A stretch of DNA of 8,899 bases from Lentisphaeria bacterium UBA1829 (GCA_002338895.1 DDJH01000267.1:14543-23441); one strand, 5' to 3'. Shown: positions 1 to 7,350, counted from the first letter of the stretch. Made by a program: numbers and translations. The notes: generated by a model not told the origin, from the letters alone.

Positions 1-1
1 A

Positions 2-1933
2 GATCTGGAAAACTACGCGCCCCGGATTCCGCGGGAGGAGATTTTGGAAATTGCGCTGGATCTGTTCCGGTATGCAATGCGGACCCACCGGACCGGAGAC
101 TGGAAAGCAACCGATGGGAAATCGTGGGGACATCACTGGATCAGCGTGCTCGGAGCGGAACGGATGGCCCATGGAGTCAACGCCCTCGAACCCTATCTGA
201 CGGAAGAGGACCGGGAGCGGTACCGGAGATTTCGCATTTCGGAATCGGACTGGCTCCTGGATGAGTACCCGGTTGTTGCGGGAATGGAGGGGCGCTCGGG
301 AAAAAACAGACCGGAATCCAATCTGTGGAACGGCGGCTTCCTTCTCCGGACGGCGATGGATTATCCGGAGCTGCCGAGGCGGGAGGAGTATCTGGAAAAA
401 GCGACGAGCTTTCTGCTGAACGGAATCTCGCATCCGTCGGATGTCGCATCGGAGCAGATGTTCCGCGGACGGCCGCTGCGCGAATGGAGCTGCGGATTCA
501 ATTTCACGCCGAACTATTCTCTGGATCATCACGGGTATCTGAATGTGGGCTACATGGTGATCTCCCTTTCCAACGTGGCGATGCTCCACTTCAACTTCCG
601 AGAGCGTGGTCAGAGCGCTCCGCCGGAGTTGTATCATCATGCGGAAGAGCTCTGGAAGGTGGTTAAGCATTTCCTGTTCCCGGACGGCCGTCTTCTCCGG
701 ATCGGGGGCGACACGCGGGCACGCTACACCTACTGCCAGTGCTACGCCGTTCCGATGTGGCTCCTGGCCGTGGACCGGTTCGCCGATCGGGACGCCGCCC
801 GTTTCGAGAAAAACTGGCTGGACATCGTCCGCTCCGAAATGGAGTACAGCGGAGATGGCGGATGCTATACGAAACGTCTGGCAAATCTCCGGAAGACCAG
901 CTATTATTACTTCTGCCGTCTGGAATCGGATCATCTTCTTTCGCTCTCCTTCGGGGCACGCTGGCGGAAGGAGTTTCCGCTCGCAGCGCCGTCGGATCCC
1001 GCTCCGCCGCAGCCGGCGCAGTGGGAAGACGATTTCCACGACGCCGCTCTGGTCCGGACATCGGAGAGTGTCCGTTCCTGGGTCCGGGCCGGAGGACAGG
1101 GCGCGACAGGTCTCTGCATCCCCTTGAATTCCAGCGATATGGCGGAATGGCAGGGCAATCTCAACGGCTGTGTGACCGGCAACCGGATCGTCGAAGAAAA
1201 CAGCACGGGCGAACAGAAAACCTTCCCCGGAGGTTTCCTCTATTCCGGAAAAAGCGATCTGGTCGAAACCCTTCCGCTGGGGGAGGGGGAGGAGGCGTAT
1301 GCCATTGCCGGACATCAGACCGCCGCGGCGGCGCTTCCGGATGGAAAAACGTTGCTGGTCGCCGGACGGTGCGTCATGAAAAAAGAGGCAACCGTGAACG
1401 GTGTTTTGAGTTTGAATCTGGAAATCCCGAACGATGTGTTCAATGGCTTCCGGCGCCGGATCCGCGCGGCGGGATTCGACAAGTGGTTCGAAATGCCGGA
1501 GGAAAAAACAAGGGAAATTCTGGATACGGGGACGGATGTGATTTGCGTGGATGAGAAGGTCGGAGTGCGTCTGCTGTACGGAGGGAAGAGCCTGAAGATC
1601 GTCCGGGCGGGCGACCGCAATATCCTGCTGGTGAAACCGAGTCCGCCGGATCTGGTGTCGCTGTATGCGGAAGTGATAGCGGTGGATGCGGATTTCCAGT
1701 CGCGCCGCCGGATGCCGGGCGAAATCCTTTTCGATACGGTCTGCGCGATATCCGCGGGAAGTTCGCTGGAGGAGATGACTCTTCGTTCTGCCCGCGCCGT
1801 CGGAAACGGTCTCACCCGGACGGCGGAAGTGACCGGAGCCGATGGAAAAACGTACCAGTGGACAATCTCCTACCGGGAGGACGGCGGAATCCCGGAGACC
1901 GCTCTTTCCCGGGATGGCGTTCCGCTCCGATGA
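2..1933 (+). CDS. Polysaccharide-lyase-like alpha-toroid/beta-sandwich protein, 5' end outside window
   Basis: I do not recognise a named family with certainty. The frame is open to the left edge, so the gene probably starts upstream. A TTG at 44 preceded by GGAGGAG at 34-40 is a possible internal or true start; residues below count from it. Residues 1 to about 310 are helix-rich and dotted with aromatic residues (NLWNGG, a Tyr/His-rich stretch N157-Y-S-L-D-H162-H163-G-Y165, and WLLAVDRF), as in (alpha/alpha) toroid enzymes such as heparinase-type and PL8-type lyases. From about 330 to the end (629) short beta-like segments dominate, consistent with the C-terminal beta-sandwich of such enzymes. 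Y158, H162 and H163 are candidate catalytic residues. A signal peptide cannot be judged because the N-terminus is missing. The stop is TGA at 1931-1933. The neighbouring + strand operon is also sugar-related, which supports a role in carbohydrate breakdown. It could instead be a glycoside hydrolase of similar fold. The coding call is secure and the function is inferred. Confidence 0.8.
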   Translation, partial: DLENYAPRIPREEILEIALDLFRYAMRTHRTGDWKATDGKSWGHHWISVLGAERMAHGVNALEPYLTEEDRERYRRFRISESDWLLDEYPVVAGMEGRSGKNRPESNLWNGGFLLRTAMDYPELPRREEYLEKATSFLLNGISHPSDVASEQMFRGRPLREWSCGFNFTPNYSLDHHGYLNVGYMVISLSNVAMLHFNFRERGQSAPPELYHHAEELWKVVKHFLFPDGRLLRIGGDTRARYTYCQCYAVPMWLLAVDRFADRDAARFEKNWLDIVRSEMEYSGDGGCYTKRLANLRKTSYYYFCRLESDHLLSLSFGARWRKEFPLAAPSDPAPPQPAQWEDDFHDAALVRTSESVRSWVRAGGQGATGLCIPLNSSDMAEWQGNLNGCVTGNRIVEENSTGEQKTFPGGFLYSGKSDLVETLPLGEGEEAYAIAGHQTAAAALPDGKTLLVAGRCVMKKEATVNGVLSLNLEIPNDVFNGFRRRIRAAGFDKWFEMPEEKTREILDTGTDVICVDEKVGVRLLYGGKSLKIVRAGDRNILLVKPSPPDLVSLYAEVIAVDADFQSRRRMPGEILFDTVCAISAGSSLEEMTLRSARAVGNGLTRTAEVTGADGKTYQWTISYREDGGIPETALSRDGVPLR

Positions 1934-1940
1934 GCGGACG

Positions 1941-1990
1941 TCCTCCTGACGGAGGAAACGATCTCCGGCTCCCGGAGCTCCGGGCCGGAG
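1941..1990. other. Two GC-rich hairpins 3' of the lyase-like gene
   Basis: The first is TCCTCC (1941-1946), loop TGAC, then GGAGGA (1951-1956). The second pairs CTCCGG (1963-1968) with CCGGAG (1985-1990) around the perfect 14-base palindrome CCCGGAGCTCCGGG (1971-1984), with a two-base CT bulge on the left. Neither is followed by a T-run on the + strand; the second is followed by AAAAAAG. They are therefore not classical intrinsic terminators for the upstream gene, but could stabilise or end its mRNA by another route. Confidence 0.45.
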
Positions 1991-1998
1991 AAAAAAGA

Positions 1999-2053
1999 TT
2001 GGACAATATTACGATTCCAGAACACTTTTTTCCATTTTCTCCCGATTGTCCAA
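1999..2053. promoter_or_regulatory. Inverted repeat TTGGACAAT / ATTGTCCAA, putative operator
   Basis: TTGGACAAT at 1999-2007 and its exact reverse complement ATTGTCCAA at 2045-2053 flank 37 A/T-rich bases just upstream of the TATAAT box of the next operon. The core TGGACAAT is repeated in direct orientation at 2105-2112, overlapping the start codon at 2111, and at 1859-1866 inside the end of the upstream gene. The repetition is seen directly; use as a regulator binding site is inference. No regulator gene lies in the window. Confidence 0.4.
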
Positions 2054-2102
2054 GCGAATTTCCGGAAAGCGTGTATAATATCCGGAAAGAACCAACAGGG
2101 AG
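2046..2102 (+). promoter_or_regulatory. Promoter and ribosome binding site of the glycosidase-like/isomerase operon
   Basis: A perfect TATAAT lies at 2074-2079. No good -35 hexamer sits 16-18 bases upstream; the nearest TTG-type hexamer (TTGTCC, 2046-2051) is 22 bases away and lies inside the inverted repeat arm. The palindrome TTTCCGGAAA (2059-2068) occupies the spacer, and TCCGGAAA recurs at 2081-2088, exactly 20 bases after its first copy at 2061-2068. A Shine-Dalgarno AGGGAG at 2097-2102 is 8 bases from the ATG at 2111, which decides that start over the out-of-frame ATG at 2104. The weak -35 suggests an activator-dependent promoter, which is inference. Confidence 0.6.
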
Positions 2103-2110
2103 TATGGACA

Positions 2111-4573
2111 ATGCATCTGAAAAATGTAACACTGGAACTCAGCTCCAAACCGTTTACGGACGAGTCGGAAGCAACCATGGTTTCCGTCTGCCGGAAAATG
2201 TTCACACAATGGCTGGATCTGATCCGGTCCGCCGATCAGGTTTCCGTAATGCTCTGGATCGCGGATGGAAGCGAGATCTTTGAATACACCGGAGATCTGA
2301 ATCAGCGCTTTGAATGGGCGTACTGGTGCGGCTGCGCCAACCACTGCCCCCAGCCGGAACACCCGACGGAACGGATGAAACGCAATACGCACGTCTATCC
2401 GGTCAAATACCGGGCCGATGCCGCGCCGCGTCCCTATTCCTGGCTGAAACGCCTGATCGAAGTCCTCCGCGAAACCGGAACGGAAATCACCGGAAAAGTT
2501 GTCCGGATCGGCGCAACGTATGACAACGGGCCCGAATTCGCCATCTCCCCGTTCAAATATAAAAAACATCGTGAGATTGCACAGGCGCATACGATCTATC
2601 CGAACAGTTTTGTCACCTGCACCGCCCGTCTCCATGCGGATCCGCAGCCTTATGCGGCGTTCCCGGACGGAATTCCGGAAGGAACCTCGGTCGGAACTTT
2701 CCTCGGCCGTCAATTCCGCGTGTTCGCAAAGGATCTCGGGTTCGATTATCTCTGGCTCTCCAACGGGATGGGTTTCGGAACGGAGACATGGGGCATCACG
2801 GGGATGCTGTTCGACAAACACGCCTTCCATCCGGAAAAGGCAAAGGAAGCCGCCGATCAGATGCTGGATTTCTGGAAGGATTTCTACGAGGCGTATCCGG
2901 AATGCGTGATCGAAACAAGAGGGAGCAATTTCTCGGCCGGCGTGGAGATCGCAACCGATGCCTGTCCGCTCCGGGAGTTGTATTACGACCGGAAAATTGC
3001 TCCGCCGGTGAACTCGCCGTGGGCCGCGCTGAATTTCAATACGGGGCTGGAGATCGTCGCGTGGATGTCGCACGTCGCCGTGCTGCCGGACGACCGCTTC
3101 CCGTTCCGCTTCTATACGCATGATCCCTGGTTCATGAACAGTCCGTGGCTGGATCGATACGGCCGGGCCGGGTGGGACCTCTTCCTGCCGCTGAGCATCA
3201 GCCGGATTACGGAAAACGGAACAATCCAGATGGCAAACAGCATCTCCCTGCTTTCGGTGGACGACACCTGGGGACGTCTGCCGGATCAGGTGCCCCGCGA
3301 AGTCACTCCGCTGTTCTATGACGCTTTCGACAACGGTCCGGACAGGTCCGGGCCGCTGCTCTGGGTCTACCCGTTCGATGAATATACCGAACTTGTCCGC
3401 GGAAACGATCCGCACCCCGATGCGGTCTTTCTGGAGGACATGTTCATCGGCGAATGCGTCCAGGAGGGACTTCCGCTGAATACCGTCATCAGCAGTAAAA
3501 TTTTCCGCTCGCTGGCCGAGAAGGGAAAACTGCCGCAGGAGGTCTCCATCCTCGTTGTCCCAGTCTCCGCGGCGGAAGGAAAAACGCTCGACCTGCTCGA
3601 AGAGTTCCTCGACAAGGGAGGAAAAGTCCTGTTCTACGGCGCTCTTCAGAGAGCATCGGAGCCGTTCCGGAAATGGATCGGTTTGAAAGTCGGAACACCG
3701 CTGAACGGCGATGCGGAAATCCAGGTCTGTCTGAAGGAGGATTCGGTTTCCTCCGCCGCGTTCACTGCGACAGCCCATCTCCTCCCCCAGTACGCCTGCG
3801 GAGGCCTCGTGGAAGAGCTCGGAGAGGCTGCGGAGTCCGAAGTGCGCGCCTGGGCGTTCGTGAACGGAGAACGCCGCGTGGCGGCTCTGGTACGGAAAAG
3901 AAAAAACGGCGGAGAAATCGGATTAGTCCGGGCGATCCTTCCCGCCGCCGCCACGGTCAGCTCCTTCCGCGGTTTTGATTACGGAAACTGGGATGAGATC
4001 TATCCGACTCCCCGGCTGATGCGGTATCTGCTGACAGAATTCGGGTGGAAGATCGCCTGCCGGATGTTCGAAAGGAAATCTCTGCCGGTCCGCAGCTGCA
4101 TCTCGCGGCACGACAACTCCTTCTTCTTCTCGGTCTACGCTCCGGACACCTCCGTGGAGATGCACGTGAATACACCGTTCGGCGCTCCGCTGCTCGACGA
4201 AGTGGAAACATGGATCAATGAAAAGGGCGACGCCGTCTGGCATCCCGGAAAATGCTGGCATAAGGAGTGTCGCTGTTTTGTCAAACAGTCGTCCTCGTCC
4301 GTGATTTCGAGCAAGATTCTTTTCCAGGCGTATCCCTGCTACTCCGAAGTCGGCCGCCGCTGCTACACCGGATTCCGCGACGCGGAGGTGCGGTTCTTCC
4401 TGCCGGAATCGGTCCGCGGCAAGCTGGAGGTCGTCAATCTTCCCGCCCCGATGGAGTGGAGACTGTTCGAAACACAGCCTCTGGAATTCGAATGGGAGGA
4501 GACTCCGCAGGGAAAATGCGCACTCCTCAGACATATCAACGGAACTCTTTACTTCTCCATGGTGAATGAATGA
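2111..4573 (+). CDS. Uncharacterised glycoside-hydrolase-like TIM-barrel protein with amidotransferase-like domain
   Basis: The product has 820 residues and resembles a conserved but, to my knowledge, uncharacterised bacterial family whose N-terminus reads like 'VTLELSSKPF'. Residues from about 100 to 370 look like a (beta/alpha)8 barrel. Strands end in acidic residues, with E225 in GMGFGTETW and E268 in CVIETRGSNF as candidate catalytic acids, and there are many exposed Trp and Tyr as in sugar-binding clefts. Residues about 438-545 (ILVVPVSAAEGKTLDLLEEF, then GGKVLFYG) resemble the class-I glutamine-amidotransferase-like trimerisation domain found after the barrel in GH42 beta-galactosidases. 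The C-terminal 250 residues look beta-rich. No signal peptide or membrane segment is visible and there are many cysteines, so it is probably cytoplasmic. A cluster C73-x-C75-x-x-H78-C79 could bind a metal. The start is set by AGGGAG 8 bases upstream. It overlaps the isomerase gene by ATGA. The gene is certain and the glycosidase role is inferred from fold and context. Confidence 0.88.
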   Translation: MHLKNVTLELSSKPFTDESEATMVSVCRKMFTQWLDLIRSADQVSVMLWIADGSEIFEYTGDLNQRFEWAYWCGCANHCPQPEHPTERMKRNTHVYPVKYRADAAPRPYSWLKRLIEVLRETGTEITGKVVRIGATYDNGPEFAISPFKYKKHREIAQAHTIYPNSFVTCTARLHADPQPYAAFPDGIPEGTSVGTFLGRQFRVFAKDLGFDYLWLSNGMGFGTETWGITGMLFDKHAFHPEKAKEAADQMLDFWKDFYEAYPECVIETRGSNFSAGVEIATDACPLRELYYDRKIAPPVNSPWAALNFNTGLEIVAWMSHVAVLPDDRFPFRFYTHDPWFMNSPWLDRYGRAGWDLFLPLSISRITENGTIQMANSISLLSVDDTWGRLPDQVPREVTPLFYDAFDNGPDRSGPLLWVYPFDEYTELVRGNDPHPDAVFLEDMFIGECVQEGLPLNTVISSKIFRSLAEKGKLPQEVSILVVPVSAAEGKTLDLLEEFLDKGGKVLFYGALQRASEPFRKWIGLKVGTPLNGDAEIQVCLKEDSVSSAAFTATAHLLPQYACGGLVEELGEAAESEVRAWAFVNGERRVAALVRKRKNGGEIGLVRAILPAAATVSSFRGFDYGNWDEIYPTPRLMRYLLTEFGWKIACRMFERKSLPVRSCISRHDNSFFFSVYAPDTSVEMHVNTPFGAPLLDEVETWINEKGDAVWHPGKCWHKECRCFVKQSSSSVISSKILFQAYPCYSEVGRRCYTGFRDAEVRFFLPESVRGKLEVVNLPAPMEWRLFETQPLEFEWEETPQGKCALLRHINGTLYFSMVNE

Positions 4574-6030
4574 AAATCGAACGCAGAAAACCCCTGACCG
4601 CCAATGTCGGAATCCTTTCCGTCGGACTCGACACATACTGGGAGCAGTTCCCTGGTCTTCTCGACGAGATGACGCGCAAGACCGCCGTGCTGATCGGAAA
4701 AGTCGAACACCACAGCGTGACCGTGACCGATTTCGGAATGGTCGACAACGCCCGGAAAGCCTACGAGATCCTCCCGAAACTGAAGGCCGCCGATCTCGAT
4801 CTCCTGTTCATTGACATGGTGACCTATGCGACAAGTTCCACATTCGGAGCCGTGATCCGGGAGATGAACTGTCCGGTTGTCCTTGTCGCGCTCCAGCCGC
4901 TCCAGGCGATGGACTATACGCACGGAACCACCTTCATGCAGCTCTGCAACGACGATCTCTGTTCCGTCCCCGAATTCACCGGCGTGGCGGTCCGCATGGG
5001 AAAACCGGTCGATGACGTGATCATCGGCATGCTGGAAGGCGACGAAAAAGCCGATTCCGCCATCGCCGAATGGTGCCGGATCGCCCATGTCCGCCACGAT
5101 CTGCGCAAAGCCCGGCTCGGACACATGGGGCATGTCCTGGAGGCCATGCTCGACATGCAGACCGATCCCACCGCACTGACCGCCTCCTTCGGCTGTCACA
5201 TCGTCCAGTGCGAACCCGACGAGATCATGGAGCAGTTCGCTCCCCTCTCCGCCGACGATCCCGCCGTGCTGGAAATGTCAAAACGGATACTCGATTTCTT
5301 CGATACCCCCGACCCCGTCTCCGATCCCGTCACCACCAAACTGACCGATGCCGATCTCCTGACCGCATCGCGCGCCGCCGTGGCCCTGGAACGCTTCATC
5401 GCCCGGAAACATCTGGACGGATTTGCCTATTACTACGAGGCGGCGCCCGGATCGGAAATGCGGAAACTGGTGACCAACTTCATCGTCGGCAACTCCCTGC
5501 TGACCGGCGCCGGATTCCCGATGTGCGGCGAATTCGACATCAAAACCTGCATCGCCATGCTGATTATGGACCGCCTGGAAATCGGCGGAAGTTTCGCCGA
5601 ATTCCATCCGATCGACTTCGAACGCGATACCGTTCTCGTCGGCCATGACGGACCGCATCACTTGAACATCGCCGACCGCAAGCCCGTGCTCCGCAGTCTG
5701 AAAAAGTACCACGGAAAACCGGGCAGCGGCGCCGGAGTCGAATTCAATATCAAAACCGGACCGATCACCATGCTGAGCATCAGCGTGAAAGCGGATGGAA
5801 AATTCAAATTCATCGTCGCGGAAGGCGAATCCGTCGCAGGACCGATTCCTCCGACCGGGAACACCAACACCCATGGCCGTTTCCGTCCGGATGTCCGCAC
5901 GTTCCTGAAACGCTGGTGCATGGAGGGGCCGACTCATCATTTCGCGCTCGGAGTCGGACATCATGCGGCAACGATTGCTAAAATCGCAAAAACCTTCGGC
6001 GTCGAGTGCGCCGTTGTGACGGAAGAATAA
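4570..6030 (+). CDS. L-arabinose/L-fucose isomerase family protein (AraA/FucI fold)
   Basis: This is a predicted cytoplasmic, metal-dependent aldose-ketose isomerase of 486 residues, close to AraA (about 500). The N-terminus VGILSVGLDTYWEQFPGL is typical of the family's first Rossmann-like domain. Four ligands can be matched to the E. coli AraA Mn site (E306, E333, H350, H450): E321 in CGEFDIKT, E344 in GGSFAEFHP, H359 in VLVGHDGPHH, and H456 or H457 in EGPTHHFALG, with similar spacing. An intact site argues for an active enzyme. The sequence departs from true AraA around these motifs, so L-arabinose should not be assumed; L-fucose, L-rhamnose, another deoxy-sugar or D-arabinose are alternatives. 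Its ATG (4570) overlaps the preceding TGA (4571-4573), implying translational coupling with the glycosidase-like gene. GGTGA at 4561-4565 may assist initiation. It converges on sbcD, with 65 bases between their stop codons. Confidence 0.92.
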   Translation: MKIERRKPLTANVGILSVGLDTYWEQFPGLLDEMTRKTAVLIGKVEHHSVTVTDFGMVDNARKAYEILPKLKAADLDLLFIDMVTYATSSTFGAVIREMNCPVVLVALQPLQAMDYTHGTTFMQLCNDDLCSVPEFTGVAVRMGKPVDDVIIGMLEGDEKADSAIAEWCRIAHVRHDLRKARLGHMGHVLEAMLDMQTDPTALTASFGCHIVQCEPDEIMEQFAPLSADDPAVLEMSKRILDFFDTPDPVSDPVTTKLTDADLLTASRAAVALERFIARKHLDGFAYYYEAAPGSEMRKLVTNFIVGNSLLTGAGFPMCGEFDIKTCIAMLIMDRLEIGGSFAEFHPIDFERDTVLVGHDGPHHLNIADRKPVLRSLKKYHGKPGSGAGVEFNIKTGPITMLSISVKADGKFKFIVAEGESVAGPIPPTGNTNTHGRFRPDVRTFLKRWCMEGPTHHFALGVGHHAATIAKIAKTFGVECAVVTEE

Positions 6031-6040
6031 GATTCCCGTC

Positions 6041-6089
6041 GAAAAAATGCTCCGTGCGTTTTTCCGATGATCCGGAAACGCGCGCGGAG
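6041..6089 (-). terminator. Intrinsic terminator of the aroE-sbcD transcript
   Basis: The 17-base arms 6050-6066 and 6073-6089 form a hairpin with 14 Watson-Crick pairs, two G-U pairs and one mismatch around the loop ATGATC. Read on the - strand, the stem is followed by GCATTTTTTC, a good U-tract, 7 bases after the sbcD stop. On the + strand the stem is followed by AAAATCTTATT rather than a T-run, so it would serve the isomerase gene less well, although the stem lies in both transcripts. Confidence 0.72.
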
Positions 6090-6095
6090 AAAATC

Positions 6096-7322
6096 TTATT
6101 CCCCTGCGGACTCCGCCGGGGTGTTTTCCTCCTCGTGAACCGCAAGGAGGGTCTGCCGATACAGTTCGCGGAGCAGCTCGCTGTTTTCGCCGGAGATCGA
6201 CTTGCGTTCCAGAAGAAGATCGAAGATCTCCGATTCCTCCATCTCCGCAACATCCTCCGGCGCAAACGTTTCCGCGGAAAGATGCTCCGGAAGCGCTGAA
6301 CGGACGATCAGCGGATGATTTTTCATGCGTCCCCGGAAGAGCGCATCCAGACGGTTCATCAGTTCGGTTCCGCTCAGATCTTCGACCGTGACTTCACAGA
6401 GAATTTCCCGTTCCGCTTCCGCAATCTCCCGCAGAGTCCCTTCCAGCGTCTCCCAGTTTCCGCGGAGACGGCGGATGTCCGCAAATGCCGGAACCGGAAC
6501 AAGAGTGATCGCCGGCTGCCTCCCGGTGAACTCCACTTCGCAGACGGTCCGGGGAGCCGTGTCGGAAAACGACATCTTCAACGGCGAGCCGGAATAGCGG
6601 ATCGTCTCCCGTCCGATTTTCTGCGGCTGATGAATGTGCCCCAGCGCATAGTAGTCGGGCGACTCCGGAAGAAGCGAGGCGTCAAACGCTCCGATTCCTC
6701 CGATGTATTCCCGCATCCCGTCTCCGGAAACGGTTCTCCCGCCGGCTAAAAACAGATGGCCGGTGAGGACAACCGGAATCTCCCGTCCCGCGCGGAGCTC
6801 CTCCGCTCCGGCCGCGACAGCCCGGTAATGTTCCCGCATTCCCGCCGCCAGTTTTTTCTCCCGTTCCGCAGTCGCTTCCCCGAAGGAGAGCGTCGTCAGA
6901 TCGCCGTCGCGCAGATACGGGACGGCTCCGACGATCAGTTCCGGATCCCCGTTCCGGTCCCGGAGAACCACAAGCTCCTGTTCCGGTTTCGCCGCCCCAC
7001 CGAAAATCTCGATCGGAAACGCCGCTTTCAGCAGTTCCCGCGGCGCATTCAGAAACGACGGCGAATCGTGATTCCCTCCGGTCAGCACCGCCAGCCGGCA
7101 CGGCGTGCTCTGAAGCTCCAGAAGAAAATCGCAGTACAGACGCATCGCCGCATTGGACGGCGCGGAGGAATCAAAAAGATCTCCCGCCACAATCAGCGCG
7201 TCAATTCGGCGCTCCCGGATGGTTTCCAGAAGCCAGTTGAGAAACTGTTCGAATTCCGTTTCCCGTCTGCGGCTGTGAAACTGGTGGCCGAGATGCCAGT
7301 CGGAGGTATGGAGAATCTTCAT
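6096..7322 (-). CDS. sbcD: SbcD, nuclease subunit of the SbcCD exonuclease
   Basis: This calcineurin-like metallophosphoesterase is the Mre11 homologue. With the SbcC ATPase it opens hairpins and trims blocked DNA ends in the cytoplasm. The start chosen is the ATG at 7322, giving 408 residues (E. coli SbcD has 400). An in-frame TTG at 7331 would add three residues but lacks good Shine-Dalgarno spacing. The phosphoesterase motifs are all present in order: D8-x-H10 (TSDWHLG), GD48-LFD, GN84-H85-D86, GH189-LF and GH229-x-H231. The remaining C-terminal part, after about residue 260, fits the capping domain and the SbcC-contacting region. It lies 28 bases downstream of aroE and is probably cotranscribed with it, ending at the hairpin at 6041-6089. 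sbcC, usually the next gene, is absent: the following gene is convergent. All catalytic residues are intact and family confidence is high. Confidence 0.96.
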   Translation of the reverse strand: MKILHTSDWHLGHQFHSRRRETEFEQFLNWLLETIRERRIDALIVAGDLFDSSAPSNAAMRLYCDFLLELQSTPCRLAVLTGGNHDSPSFLNAPRELLKAAFPIEIFGGAAKPEQELVVLRDRNGDPELIVGAVPYLRDGDLTTLSFGEATAEREKKLAAGMREHYRAVAAGAEELRAGREIPVVLTGHLFLAGGRTVSGDGMREYIGGIGAFDASLLPESPDYYALGHIHQPQKIGRETIRYSGSPLKMSFSDTAPRTVCEVEFTGRQPAITLVPVPAFADIRRLRGNWETLEGTLREIAEAEREILCEVTVEDLSGTELMNRLDALFRGRMKNHPLIVRSALPEHLSAETFAPEDVAEMEESEIFDLLLERKSISGENSELLRELYRQTLLAVHEEENTPAESAGE

Positions 7323-7350
7323 GATCCGCAAGCCACTCTTTCGGAAGAAT

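Noticed and set aside
663..1554. Long overlapping frames on both strands inside the lyase-like gene (for example 739-1554 + and 663-1061 -)
   Set aside because: Low-complexity Arg/Ser/Pro-rich translations inside a gene with coherent protein sequence.
1963..1990. Intrinsic terminator for the lyase-like gene
   Set aside because: The stem is strong but is followed by AAAAAAG on the + strand; the required U-tract is missing.
2104..2283. ATG at 2104 as the operon start
   Set aside because: It opens a different frame that ends at 2283 and gives no recognisable protein; the ATG at 2111 has better Shine-Dalgarno spacing and opens the 820-residue gene.
2009..3778. 589-codon open frame on the - strand
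   Set aside because: It lies antisense to the well-supported 820-residue gene, its translation is Arg/Gly/Pro-rich with no recognisable motif, and it ends in the promoter region. It is a shadow caused by GC-rich codon bias.
3923..5964. Antisense frames at 3923-4636, 4549-5199 and 5278-5964
   Set aside because: They mirror the glycosidase-like and isomerase genes and show no start context or family motif.
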